DNA of 32,166 nucleotides from Fimbriimonadia bacterium (GCA_029824475.1 JALGYA010000005.1:1-32166), one strand, 5' to 3'; shown: positions 22,926 through 31,738, numbered from the stretch's first letter. Numbers and translations are program-made. Notes: generated from the letters alone by a model not told the origin.

Positions 22926-24706
22926 GACGCTTTGATCAGCTTCAACTCAGCCTGATACCGCTTCTGCGTGTCGGTGTCCTTGTCGATCTTCGCCAGTTTG
23001 ATCAGGTGGTTGCAGAGCGATGTCGCCAGCTTCTTGTCGCCGGCAGTCTTGGCGTCTTCCATCCGGAAGCTGAGGAAACCCATCGCTTTTGCGCGCGTCA
23101 TGGAATCGAGCTCTGAGAGCTCCATGTAGCGTGGGAGGATGCTGTTGCGCACGTCGGGACGAGCCATCGCAGATCTCGCTGCGATCTCCATTGCAAGCAC
23201 GGTCTCTCGCTGCTCAGTCGGCTTCATCGCCTTCCATGTGTCGGCTTGCGTCTTCTTGTTGAAAATTCCGGTGATGCTCTTCTTTCTGCCGGTCGTCCTG
23301 CGGACGGTTCGGTCTATCAGCAGGTGCATGGAGTAGGCAGCTGTGCCTTTCTGCAACTTGGCGTCCCCGCCCACAACAGCCTCGGCGGCAGACTGCACAT
23401 AGCTCCTGGTGCCAGCATCCTTGAGAATCGACTTCGCCAGCTTTGTTTCCGCAGCAGCGATCAGATCGACCATGATGATCGGATAGTTGCCGAATGCCTC
23501 TGTGATCCGGGCTGCCTGGTCCTCTGGCGTCTGAGAGCCGGAAGCCGTCAGCGCCTGGTGAGCTGGCACATTATACGGCTGTGCCTCTACCGAGGCCGCG
23601 TAGGCTGCCTGAGACTTCTCTGGGCTGAGGCCCTTCCAGTGGTCGCCGATCCACCGCAGCCTCTCTGAGGCAAGCAGATCGCCGGAGCGGTAGGCGGTGT
23701 CGAAGGCCAAGACATAGCTTGCTGTGCGGCCCCATGGCATTCGTGTTCCTCCATGCTGAGTCGACCGCTGCCAGCCTGAAATATTGTAGTGCAGCCCCCA
23801 ATCTGTGGGTGAGATGCGGGTCAAGAAAGCGCAATGGCCAGGCTGACCGACAGGCATCCCAGGGATCCCGAATGCCTGAGCCGTGGCAGTTCCGAATCGT
23901 GAGATCCCGCCACAGACTGCGCCAACCTCAGTCATAAGCTTCAGAGTCATTGGCTTGTAATCGTAGTACGCTGCCCCCTTTTGGACCGAAACGCCTTTGG
24001 AGTTGAACAGCCGGTAAGGGACGCGCCCGAGCGATTTGTGGATCAGCGCCTGCTGCTTGATCTTGTCGTCGGTTGTCTCGCGTGCCCAATCGAGGTCCGT
24101 ATCGAGTGCCCAGGCTCCTGAGACGTATTTGAGCTCCCAAACGGGGGCGTCGTTGAAGTAGGGGAACAGTTGGCCATTGCGGTTGGCCTCAATAAAGTAG
24201 TCGAACCGCTCCAGCGGCTCGATCTTCTTGCCGTTGGCCATGGCGTTGATCTGCGTGCTGTGGACGAGGGCCGTCGCCATCGCGAATCGCTGCTCGATGC
24301 CTGGTTTCCTTGCCGCTTCTCGCTCGGTCCAGATGCGGTGCCAGATTTCTAGGCCGGAGACCTTAAACTCCGCTGGTGTACCGCTGAGCAGGTAGGTGTT
24401 TAGCAGCTCTTCGTCTTCGAGAAGCCACTCGAGGAACGCGCTCGCTCCCTGCCGCTTTTTGAATTCGGTGAGATCGGTTGGGCTGATGAAGCGCAGGAAG
24501 CGCAGTTGTGCAGCCGACTTGCCGAACCCTTCGTCATAGGCGAGCGCTGCGAGGTCTGCTCCTACGCCTGTTTCTGCCTGGACCAGCTTGGTCAGCTCGT
24601 CCTTCCAATCGGCAAACCTGCCGGTTCGGGCAGCGCCCGATCCGGTCATCTGGGCAGACGCCCCAGCCGCGATGGCCAGGCAGATGAGAGTTGAAACTCG
24701 CCTCAT
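22922..24706 (-). CDS. Secreted transglutaminase-like protein, large, function unknown
   Basis: The 594-residue protein (ATG 24706) begins with a clear signal peptide, MRRVSTLICLAIAAGASA, cleaved before Gln. Residues about 255-330 hold the only recognisable motif: C265 in VCGGISRFGTATAQAFGIP, H291 in GQPGHCAF and a following DWGLHYN stretch. The Cys-His spacing and the GIP/GQPGH pattern fit the transglutaminase-like (papain-fold) superfamily, which includes cysteine proteases and protein crosslinkers. The N-terminal third is helical and the last 250 residues, also helical, look TPR-like without a clean repeat. The frame extends to a TTG at 24757 but the signal peptide supports the ATG. Target and activity are unknown. 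It is probably monocistronic. Confidence 0.7.
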   Translation of the reverse strand: MRRVSTLICLAIAAGASAQMTGSGAARTGRFADWKDELTKLVQAETGVGADLAALAYDEGFGKSAAQLRFLRFISPTDLTEFKKRQGASAFLEWLLEDEELLNTYLLSGTPAEFKVSGLEIWHRIWTEREAARKPGIEQRFAMATALVHSTQINAMANGKKIEPLERFDYFIEANRNGQLFPYFNDAPVWELKYVSGAWALDTDLDWARETTDDKIKQQALIHKSLGRVPYRLFNSKGVSVQKGAAYYDYKPMTLKLMTEVGAVCGGISRFGTATAQAFGIPGMPVGQPGHCAFLTRISPTDWGLHYNISGWQRSTQHGGTRMPWGRTASYVLAFDTAYRSGDLLASERLRWIGDHWKGLSPEKSQAAYAASVEAQPYNVPAHQALTASGSQTPEDQAARITEAFGNYPIIMVDLIAAAETKLAKSILKDAGTRSYVQSAAEAVVGGDAKLQKGTAAYSMHLLIDRTVRRTTGRKKSITGIFNKKTQADTWKAMKPTEQRETVLAMEIAARSAMARPDVRNSILPRYMELSELDSMTRAKAMGFLSFRMEDAKTAGDKKLATSLCNHLIKLAKIDKDTDTQKRYQAELKLIKAS

Positions 24707-24716
24707 TCTGCTGGCA

Positions 24717-24722
24717 ATGATA
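24717..24722 (-). promoter_or_regulatory. Putative -10 box of the transglutaminase-like gene
   Basis: TATCAT on the minus strand ends 10 nt before ATG 24706, so the leader would be very short. No Shine-Dalgarno site is visible. Confidence 0.35.
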
Positions 24723-24765
24723 CTGCGTTGCCGGGTCCGCTGAAATGAACCCGGCAATTGTGCAG

Positions 24766-26268
24766 TTAGGCGTCGAAGCTGATGCCCTGGGCCAGAGCTG
24801 GCTTGTCGGTCCCGAAGTAGGTGGTGCTCGTCTGGCGGCGCATGTAGGCGCGCCAGGCATCTGAGCCGGATTCGCGGCCACCGCCTGTCTCCTTTTCGCC
24901 GCCAAACGCTCCGCCGATTTCCGCTCCGCTGGTGCCGATGTTCACGTTGGCGATGCCGCAGTCGCTGCGCCGCTTGAAGAACTCTGCCTCCCGGACGTCG
25001 GTGGTCATGATCGCGCTGCTGAGGCCCTGCGGGACTGCGTTGTGCATCTCCATCGCCTCTTCCAGCGTGTCGTAGGGGATCACGTAGGTGAGCGGAGCAA
25101 ATGTCTCGGTGAGAATTGGCTCTGGCTGATCCGTCAGCTTGACAAGGCAGGGTTCGGCATAGAAGGCGTCCGCAGGTCCGGCAGCTCTTTCGCCTCCGAC
25201 AATCTCTTCGGCGTGGGGCTTGATCGCCTCAATCGCGGCCTGCATGTTGGTCCAGGCGTCGCCGTCGATCATCGGGCCGACCAGCGTGTCTGCGTCGAGC
25301 GGACTTCCAATCTTGGATTTGGCAATGTCAAGGATCGCCATTTTCATTTTGTCAAAGACCTGGTCGTGAATCGAACGGTGTACAAAGACTCGACGAGTTG
25401 AGGTGCAGCGCTGACCAGCGGTCCCGACTGCGCCAAAGACGATTGATGGCATCGCGACATCAAGGTCCGCGCTGGGAGTGACGATGACAGCATTGTTGCC
25501 GCCCAATTCCAGAAGTGTGCGCCCAAACCGTGCGGCCACCTTCGGTCCGACAATCCTGCCCATGCGGCAGCTTCCTGTCGCGCTGATGAGCGGAAGTCTT
25601 GAGTCGTTCACCATCTGCTCGCCCTGCTCAGCTGTGCCGATAATGATCTGGCTCAGATGAGCCGGGGCATCGCCGAACTCCTCGCAGGCTTCGTCAAAGA
25701 TTGCCTGGCAGGCGAGGGCTGTGAGCGGGGTCTTTTCGGACGGCTTCCAGACAACCGGATCGCCGCAGACGATGGCTAGATCCGCGTACCACGCCCAAAC
25801 CGACACCGGGAAGTTGAATACGCTGATGATGCCGACCGGGCCGAGCGGCAGCCAGTTCTCGTGCATCACGTGGTCTGGCCGCTCTGAGGCGATCGTGAGA
25901 CCGTGCAGCTGACGGGAGAGCCCAACTGCGAAGTCGCAGATGTCGATCATCTCCTGGACTTCGCCGCGGCCCTCTTCGATGATCTTGCCGCACTCGAGTG
26001 TGACGAGCTGGGCGAGATCCTCTTTTCTGTCTCTCAGCCGGTTGCCGAAGATGCGGATCAACTCACCACGAGCAGGGCCCGGCACATCGCGCCAGATCTT
26101 GAATGCAGCTTGGGCTCGATCGAGCATCTGGTCAATCTCAGCTTCGGTGTTCAGGGACACAGTTCCGATCAGAGAACCGTCGATGGGAGTTGTGACTCGG
26201 AGGCTTCCGCCGAGGGCGTCCTGGGGGACGAGTCGGGCGAGGATGTGGGAATGGGCTGCGCTGCTCAT
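24766..26268 (-). CDS. Aldehyde dehydrogenase, ALDH7 type (L-aminoadipate-semialdehyde / piperideine-6-carboxylate dehydrogenase-like)
   Basis: ALDH7 enzymes oxidise alpha-aminoadipate semialdehyde to aminoadipate with NAD, a step of lysine breakdown. The 500 residues closely match antiquitin-type sequences: FGRTLLELGGNNA with catalytic-base E254, GTAGQRCTSTRRV with nucleophile C288 (34 residues later, as expected), FNFP with N152, and near the end NVNIGTSGAEIGGAFGGEKETGGGRESGSDAW, a family signature. I use ATG 26268, because the longer frame runs over the start of the divergent gene. No other lysine-degradation gene lies next to it, so broader aldehyde detoxification is possible. Confidence 0.9.
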   Translation of the reverse strand: MSSAAHSHILARLVPQDALGGSLRVTTPIDGSLIGTVSLNTEAEIDQMLDRAQAAFKIWRDVPGPARGELIRIFGNRLRDRKEDLAQLVTLECGKIIEEGRGEVQEMIDICDFAVGLSRQLHGLTIASERPDHVMHENWLPLGPVGIISVFNFPVSVWAWYADLAIVCGDPVVWKPSEKTPLTALACQAIFDEACEEFGDAPAHLSQIIIGTAEQGEQMVNDSRLPLISATGSCRMGRIVGPKVAARFGRTLLELGGNNAVIVTPSADLDVAMPSIVFGAVGTAGQRCTSTRRVFVHRSIHDQVFDKMKMAILDIAKSKIGSPLDADTLVGPMIDGDAWTNMQAAIEAIKPHAEEIVGGERAAGPADAFYAEPCLVKLTDQPEPILTETFAPLTYVIPYDTLEEAMEMHNAVPQGLSSAIMTTDVREAEFFKRRSDCGIANVNIGTSGAEIGGAFGGEKETGGGRESGSDAWRAYMRRQTSTTYFGTDKPALAQGISFDA

Positions 26269-26278
26269 TTCTGCGTGC

Positions 26279-26284
26279 AGTTTA
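26279..26284 (-). promoter_or_regulatory. Putative -10 box of the aldehyde dehydrogenase gene
   Basis: TAAACT on the minus strand ends 10 nt before ATG 26268. It lies 37 bp from the opposing box of the phosphatase gene in a 67-bp divergent gap. Confidence 0.35.
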
Positions 26285-26321
26285 GCCTGAGGATCACGCG
26301 TGCCGTAAGGTCCAGCCCCGG

Positions 26322-26327
26322 TAGAAT
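26322..26327 (+). promoter_or_regulatory. Putative -10 box giving a leaderless phosphatase transcript
   Basis: TAGAAT followed by CG ends exactly 8 nt before ATG 26336, as in def and mtaB. There is no ribosome site and no recognisable -35. Confidence 0.5.
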
Positions 26328-26335
26328 CGGCCTCG

Positions 26336-28186
26336 ATGAGAAGTCGCTTTCTCCTGCCCGTTGTGGCATTGCTGAGCACGGCCGTGATGGCCCACGATGG
26401 ACCGGATCCCCTGGCGCATTGGATTGTGAGCCCAAGCAAGGTCAAGGATGGCGTACTTCACTCCCGACTTGGACCGAACGCGACAGTCGTTGGCAAACCG
26501 ATGGTCCTGACTGATGCAGGAGGCCAGACCCTCCTCTTTAACGGGGCCGATGTCTTCATGAGCATCGCTGACGACTTCAAGTCTGCAGCCCGGTACGTGC
26601 CCAAAAGGAACATCACAGTAAGTGCTTGGGTCTCCGTTGAGCAGCCTCAGCGCTGGGGTGGATTCGTCGGCATCGTGCAGGACAACGCCGACTCGGAGCA
26701 GGGCTGGGTGCTCGGCTACGATGACTCTTCATTCACCTGGGCGCTGGCAGGGAAAGACTCAGCCGATGAAGACGGCACGATGACCTATCTGAAGGGAAAA
26801 ACAGCGTACGAGAAGGGCCGTCTCTACCACGTTGTGGGCGTCTACGACGGCGAGACCATGCAGATCTACGTTAACGGCAAGCTTGACGCCGAGACTGATG
26901 CCCAGAAAGGCGACATTCTCTATCCGGAATCTGCCCCCTTCGTGATCGGAGCCTACAAAGACAGCAATGAGCACAACGCTCACAAAGGGCAGATCCGGGA
27001 TGCCGCGATCTATGATCTGGCTGCCAAGGCGGAATGGGCGAAGCATGAGTTTGACCACTCCAGCGAGCTGACGAAGATCAAGCCGCAGATTGTCTATCCC
27101 GAAGAATTCGAGTTCGTTGTGGAGCCGTATCTGCAGTTCGGCACGATGGACAGCATGACGGTGATGTGGGAGACCAACCGGCCCGCCCGATCCATCGTCA
27201 GTTTTGGAGAAACAGCAGAGTTTGGGCAGGCCAGAGTTGATGCCAAGCTCAAGCTTATGCACGAGGTCAAACTGGTCGGGCTGAAGCCGGACATGGCCTA
27301 CTACTATCAAGTCGAAACCAACGATGACCGTGGCCGCAAGCTGACCGGCGAGCAGCTCAGCTTCCAGACCGCCTGCGACGAAGAGACACCTTACGGCTTC
27401 GCTGTTATCAGTGACACGCAGAGCAACCCTCAGGTTGCAGAGCAGATTGCGGGCCACGCATGGTCACATCGACCGCGATTCGTCGTCCATCCGGGCGACT
27501 TGGTCGGGACCGGAGCGAACAAATCGCACTGGACGCACCAGTTCTTCCCGGCTATGAACCAGCTGATCGAACGGGTGCCTTTCTATTCAGTGCTAGGCAA
27601 CCACGAGGGAAATGCGAAGTACTACTACGACTACGTCTCACTGCCCGGCAAGGAGTATTACTACACCTTCAAATACGGCAATGCTCAGTTCTTCATGATC
27701 GACACCAACAAGAAAGTTGGCCCGGGAACAGAGCAGTACGAGTGGCTGGAGTCGGAGCTGGCCAAGTCGACGGCGACGTGGAAGTTTGTGTCGCACCACC
27801 ACCCTTCGTACAGCTCAGACGAAAATGACTACGGCAACCTCTGGAAAGGAAAGAGCAGCTATGGCGACATGCGGGTCAAGCAGCTCACGCCGCTGTACGA
27901 CAAGTACGGGGTCGACATCGTCTGGAACGGCCACATCCACAGCTACGAGCGGACCTGGCCAGTGATTGGAGGCAAAGTTGTTGACGACGCAGGCACGATC
28001 TACATGATCACAGGCGGCGGCGGCGGCGGGCTCGAAACTCCCGGCCCGGTCAAGCCCTTCTTCCAGAACAACGTGCGACGAGGCCATCACTTTGTGACCG
28101 TGGCAGTGAACGGGCGGACACTGGAGATGAAGGCCTTTGATATCGACGGAAAATTGTTCGATTTCCTGAAGATCGACAAGCGATAA
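26336..28186 (+). CDS. Secreted LamG-domain metallophosphoesterase (purple acid phosphatase-like)
   Basis: The 616-residue protein has a signal peptide (MRSRFLLPVVALLSTAVMA, cleaved before HDG). Residues about 25-235 form a concanavalin A-like LamG domain (ISAWVSVE-like strands, YHVVGVYDGETMQIYVNGKLD). Residues about 255-345 are the fibronectin-like N-terminal domain of purple acid phosphatases (VEPYLQFGTMDSMTVMWET, YYYQVET). The catalytic domain follows with D360 (ISDTQ), D387 (GDL), N422-H423 (GNHE), H488 in the SHHH stretch and GHIH at 532-535. The tyrosine that colours classical enzymes (GDxxY) is replaced by Gly (GDLVG), so the metal site is probably not the purple Fe type. The substrate could be extracellular phosphomonoesters; LamG suggests binding to a glycan or surface. 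Confidence 0.88.
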   Translation: MRSRFLLPVVALLSTAVMAHDGPDPLAHWIVSPSKVKDGVLHSRLGPNATVVGKPMVLTDAGGQTLLFNGADVFMSIADDFKSAARYVPKRNITVSAWVSVEQPQRWGGFVGIVQDNADSEQGWVLGYDDSSFTWALAGKDSADEDGTMTYLKGKTAYEKGRLYHVVGVYDGETMQIYVNGKLDAETDAQKGDILYPESAPFVIGAYKDSNEHNAHKGQIRDAAIYDLAAKAEWAKHEFDHSSELTKIKPQIVYPEEFEFVVEPYLQFGTMDSMTVMWETNRPARSIVSFGETAEFGQARVDAKLKLMHEVKLVGLKPDMAYYYQVETNDDRGRKLTGEQLSFQTACDEETPYGFAVISDTQSNPQVAEQIAGHAWSHRPRFVVHPGDLVGTGANKSHWTHQFFPAMNQLIERVPFYSVLGNHEGNAKYYYDYVSLPGKEYYYTFKYGNAQFFMIDTNKKVGPGTEQYEWLESELAKSTATWKFVSHHHPSYSSDENDYGNLWKGKSSYGDMRVKQLTPLYDKYGVDIVWNGHIHSYERTWPVIGGKVVDDAGTIYMITGGGGGGLETPGPVKPFFQNNVRRGHHFVTVAVNGRTLEMKAFDIDGKLFDFLKIDKR

Positions 28187-28251
28187 TGCCGGGCTTTGGG
28201 CGGACTAAAGGCAGCCTGCCCACGAGCCTGCTATTTGGCACGCATCTGGCA

Positions 28252-28257
28252 GATAAT
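28252..28257 (+). promoter_or_regulatory. Putative -10 box of the GMC oxidoreductase pair
   Basis: GATAAT ends 11 nt before ATG 28269, in an 82-bp gap after the phosphatase gene. An AAAGGA stretch directly abuts the ATG, too close for a normal ribosome site. Confidence 0.35.
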
Positions 28258-28268
28258 CAGAGAAAGGA

Positions 28269-29765
28269 ATGCTGCTCGATTTTAGGGCTGGAGATGACCT
28301 CCCACCAGCCGACTTAATCATCATCGGCGCGGGGGCTGCTGGACTCACGCTTGCGCGTGAGCTGGCCGACACGGACCTCCGCGTGCTCATCCTCGAAGCG
28401 GGCGCACGCGACCTCGACAAAGGCCTTCTGGGGCACGAAGCTCCGGGCCTTCCTTATCGCGGGGCGACCTCGGTTGGCCGCATCAAAGCGTTTGGCGGCT
28501 CAACGCTGAGCTGGGCGGGGCAGTCGCTCGAGATCAGCAAGAACGTTTATGGGCCCAGACCTTGGATCCGGGATGCAGACTGGCCAATTGGGCCAGAGGA
28601 CGTGGAACCGTATTACGGGCGAGCGCTGAAGGCGATGAACGTGCCTGATCTGCAGATCGCAGATTCGCCCTGGGCCGACGGCTGGCCTGAGTTTGACCAA
28701 GATCAGCTTTCGATGACCGCGAGCATGTGGTCGGCACAGCCAAACCTTGCAGAAGAGCACGAGCCTTGGCTGTCCAATTCGCGCAATGTTCATTGTGCCA
28801 TCGGTGCGGCAGTGGTCCGCATCAATATCGGGGCAAGGGCAGAGTCAGTTGTCGTGCGGACCCTTGAGGGGCGCGAAGTCACTGTTGAGGCTGAACGCAT
28901 CGTTGTCTGCTCCGGCGGCATCGAAGCGCCGAGACTGCTTCTTGCCTCTGGACTCGGCGACCCGCTTCCTTGGACAGGGAAGGGCTTTCACGACCACGTT
29001 TCTATTATCTGCGCAGAGATCATTCCGAACGACCGAAAGGAGTTCGACGAGATCTTCCAGAACTGGTACTCGGACGGCGGCAAGCTCATGCCCAAACTGC
29101 TGCTCTCTGCTGAAAAGCAGGAGGCAGAGAAGCTTGTTGAAGTTGGCGGCCACATGGTCTTTGGGGCGTCTGGTGGCTTCGAGGCGCTCAAGGGTCTCCG
29201 GAAAGCCAAGTCGATAAAGGACGCCACACCCTTTGCCGGCCAGGCGCTGAAGTCTCTGCCGGAGGCTGCGGCAGCGGCCGTAGCCGCAGGAATCAAGGGC
29301 CGGTCTTACGCGCCCGCAAACTCCAAGATCGAGTTCGAAGCTCTTTGTGAGCAGTCGCCTCACAACGGTTCAGAAGTCCGCCTCTCCAACAGGAAAGATG
29401 AGTTTGGAATGCCACTGCCGATCATCGACTTCAAGATTGGGGACGAGACTCAGAAGTCGATCACGGTGTTGATGCAGACGGTCTCGGAGCAGCTGAAAGG
29501 GCTTGCAGAGATTCGCATCTATGAGGATCGCCTCAGCTCGCAGCAGGAGTTCCACCGCTGGGCGGGCGATATCTACCACCCGATGGGCGCCACTCGAATG
29601 TCAGCAAATCCTGAAGATGGGGTTGTGGACAAGAACCTTCAAGTCCACGGCGTTGACAACCTATTTGTGGCCTCTACCAGCTGCTTCCCATCGGGTGGCT
29701 GGTCGAACCCAACTTACGCCATGTTGGCGCTCGTCTGTCGCTTGGCTGACCAAATCAAAAAGTGA
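28269..29765 (+). CDS. GMC-family FAD-dependent oxidoreductase (active-site residues present)
   Basis: GMC enzymes oxidise alcohols or sugars with FAD. The 498 residues have the N-terminal FAD-binding fold (IIIGAGAAGLTLARELA, G20/G22/G25, then VLILEAG), the GGS motif in FGGSTLSWAGQSL, and the C-terminal GMC domain. The active-site pair is H437 in YHPMGATRMS and N480 in GGWSNPTY. GPRPWIRDADWPIGPEDVEPYYGRA resembles the sugar-oxidising branch (pyranose/gluconate type), but the substrate is not certain. It has no signal peptide or heme/Tat motif. It is followed after 42 bp by a paralogue, with which it forms a two-gene unit. Confidence 0.88.
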   Translation: MLLDFRAGDDLPPADLIIIGAGAAGLTLARELADTDLRVLILEAGARDLDKGLLGHEAPGLPYRGATSVGRIKAFGGSTLSWAGQSLEISKNVYGPRPWIRDADWPIGPEDVEPYYGRALKAMNVPDLQIADSPWADGWPEFDQDQLSMTASMWSAQPNLAEEHEPWLSNSRNVHCAIGAAVVRINIGARAESVVVRTLEGREVTVEAERIVVCSGGIEAPRLLLASGLGDPLPWTGKGFHDHVSIICAEIIPNDRKEFDEIFQNWYSDGGKLMPKLLLSAEKQEAEKLVEVGGHMVFGASGGFEALKGLRKAKSIKDATPFAGQALKSLPEAAAAAVAAGIKGRSYAPANSKIEFEALCEQSPHNGSEVRLSNRKDEFGMPLPIIDFKIGDETQKSITVLMQTVSEQLKGLAEIRIYEDRLSSQQEFHRWAGDIYHPMGATRMSANPEDGVVDKNLQVHGVDNLFVASTSCFPSGGWSNPTYAMLALVCRLADQIKK

Positions 29766-29807
29766 TCCCTAAGTTCGGCCAGCAATTGTGCCGAAGATTC
29801 CAGTGGG

Positions 29808-31406
29808 ATGATTCTTGATTTCAGCAAGACAGGCAGCCTTCCAGAGGTTGACCTTGTAATCGCCGGGGCAGGAGCTTGTGGGCTCGCTGTCGCGGCGGAG
29901 CTGTTGGATAGCCCTATTAAGGTACTTATCCTCGAGTCCGGTGGACTTGAGCCCGAGGAAGACGTTGAAGACCTCGGCCGGCTCGACCAGCACTCCTCGG
30001 AGTTCCCAGCAGATCGATCTGTAAGGCGAGCCTATGGCGGCACATCGAAGGACTGGACGGGCGAATCGCTTTTTTACGAGTCTTGGGCGTTCGGTCCCCG
30101 GCCTTGGATTCCTGAGGCTGACTGGCCTGTCAGCGCAAATGAGATAGAGATGTATGCCGACAGGGCGAGAAAAGCCATCGGCATCTCACGCCTGCCAAAT
30201 GGGGCGCTGCCCTGGGAGTCTCGAGGCCAGCTGCCGCCGGACATCGACTATCGCAAGGTCATTCTTACAGCTGCACAGTTCCCCGCGGACCGAGACCTTT
30301 CCGCGAGGCTGCTGGAGCAGATTGAAGCCTCAGAGAATGTCACCCTAGCTCTCCATGCCAACGTGATTGACGTCAGGCTGAACAGAGAGATGAGCGCAGT
30401 CTCCGGCTTGGCAGTGAGAAACGACTTTGGGACGACAATTCTGGCCAAAGGCAAGCAGTTTGTGATCGCCCTCGGCGGAATCGAAACCCCGAGGCTCCTT
30501 CTGGCCTCTAAGTCGCAGGAAGCCCGCGGCATCGGAAACCTGCGTGGAATGGTCGGCCAGGGAGTGCACGATCGCACGCGAATGACCTGCGCACAGGTCT
30601 TCCCGCGCAGGCGCATTGCTTTTGACAGAACGTTTGCTGACTGGCATCTCAACGGCCAGCGTTATCAGCCACAGCTGATCCTTGCAGAGGAGGCTGTCCG
30701 CAGCCTGTCAGCCCTCGGCGTTGGCGGACGAATCGTGTTCGATTCAGACCGAAAAGGCGTCGATGCACTGAGGGGATTCAAGAAAGCTTGGAATGAGAAG
30801 GCGGGCGTCCGGGAAGTGTTCCGGTCTGGCGCTGAAGCTGTTCGTGAACTGCCGATCGCAGCAGGCGAAATCCATGCAAAGTCGATCGCAAAACGATCCT
30901 ATGCTCCGTCGGATGCACAGGTCTATTTGGAAGCATTCTGTGGTCAGCCGCCAGCTAATGGCAGCAGCATCCGCCTCGGCACAGATGTCGATGCGATGGG
31001 CGTGCCGCGGGCGCTCTACACTCACCGTGTTCACAGAAGTGAGCGCGAGTCGATTCTCAACTTCGCAGAGATGTGCGGAGAAGAGCTGAAGGCTGTGGGT
31101 TTAGCATCAAGAACCGCTCTTGAGCCTGCCCTGCTGGATGAAGAGCGGTTCGAGGACTGGTGCAGCCCTGAGGGCCTCGTGATGGGCGGTACACGCATGT
31201 CTCTCGACCCGGCCCGGGGAGTTGTCGACATGGACCTCAAGGTGCATGGGCTCAAGAACCTGTACTGCGCGGGGGCCTCTGTGTTCCCGTCGAGTGGTGC
31301 GGCCGATCCGACACTCACGCTCTTTGCTCTCAACTGCCGTCTGGCAGACCATCTTCAGTGGACTCTTCGGTCTTCAATCGCGGACAACGATCAGCTCGCG
31401 GCGTAA
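29808..31406 (+). CDS. GMC-family oxidoreductase paralogue with altered active site
   Basis: This 532-residue protein is clearly related to its upstream neighbour: same opening (M-x-LDF), FAD motif GAGACGLAVAAEL, YGGTSKDWTGESL, GPRPWIPEADWPVSANEIEMYADRA, and a C-terminal GVVDMDLKVHGLKNLYCAGASVFPS. FAD binding therefore looks intact. However, the His of the catalytic HPMG motif is Leu (L457 in EGLVMGGTRMS) and the partner Asn is Asp (D500 in SGAADPTL). It may be inactive, act as a subunit, or use a different chemistry. The ATG at 29808 directly follows GTGGG. The reading frame is intact, so it is not a simple pseudogene. Confidence 0.85.
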   Translation: MILDFSKTGSLPEVDLVIAGAGACGLAVAAELLDSPIKVLILESGGLEPEEDVEDLGRLDQHSSEFPADRSVRRAYGGTSKDWTGESLFYESWAFGPRPWIPEADWPVSANEIEMYADRARKAIGISRLPNGALPWESRGQLPPDIDYRKVILTAAQFPADRDLSARLLEQIEASENVTLALHANVIDVRLNREMSAVSGLAVRNDFGTTILAKGKQFVIALGGIETPRLLLASKSQEARGIGNLRGMVGQGVHDRTRMTCAQVFPRRRIAFDRTFADWHLNGQRYQPQLILAEEAVRSLSALGVGGRIVFDSDRKGVDALRGFKKAWNEKAGVREVFRSGAEAVRELPIAAGEIHAKSIAKRSYAPSDAQVYLEAFCGQPPANGSSIRLGTDVDAMGVPRALYTHRVHRSERESILNFAEMCGEELKAVGLASRTALEPALLDEERFEDWCSPEGLVMGGTRMSLDPARGVVDMDLKVHGLKNLYCAGASVFPSSGAADPTLTLFALNCRLADHLQWTLRSSIADNDQLAA

Positions 31407-31445
31407 TCGCTGCTTTTCCACAGCAGTTCTCACAGACCGTCTAAC

Positions 31446-31470
31446 AACTCCTCCATTTTCATGAGGAGTT
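31446..31470 (+). terminator. Hairpin after the GMC pair, weak terminator candidate
   Basis: AACTCCTC (31446-31453) and GAGGAGTT (31463-31470) form an 8-bp stem with a 9-nt loop, 40 bp after the GMC stop. The following bases (AGCTCCCTTT) have only a short T-run, so intrinsic termination would be weak. Confidence 0.4.
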
Positions 31471-31732
31471 AGCTCCCTTTGGCAGCAGGACATCGTCCAG
31501 AATTTATGGACGGCCGCCGCGCCTAACAAGACCGATCCGAGAAGTCATAAAATCGAGCCGAAAGTGAACGGCAGACCTCAATGAGGGTCATGAAGAACAA
31601 GACTCCGGACGGGCACAAGCGCAGCGCCAGCCGTACTGCAGATGGACCAAGAGGGCACCCTGGTCTCCGCCTCGCAGCTTTGAGGCAGGGCCAAATCCTA
31701 GAAATAGGTGACGTGTGTCTACTAAAGCCGGA

Positions 31733-31738
31733 TATACT
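31733..31738 (+). promoter_or_regulatory. Putative -10 box of nrdB
   Basis: TATACT lies 70 nt before ATG 31809. A weak GTGACG at 31708-31713 lies 19 bp upstream as a possible -35. This would give a leader of roughly 64 nt. Confidence 0.3.

Noticed and set aside
26269-26445. N-terminal extension of the aldehyde dehydrogenase
   Set aside because: It overlaps the divergent phosphatase gene start and promoter and has no ALDH similarity; ATG 26268 fits family length.
31414-31422. DnaA-box-like TTTTCCACA
   Set aside because: One mismatch to the consensus and isolated; expected by chance in 32 kb.
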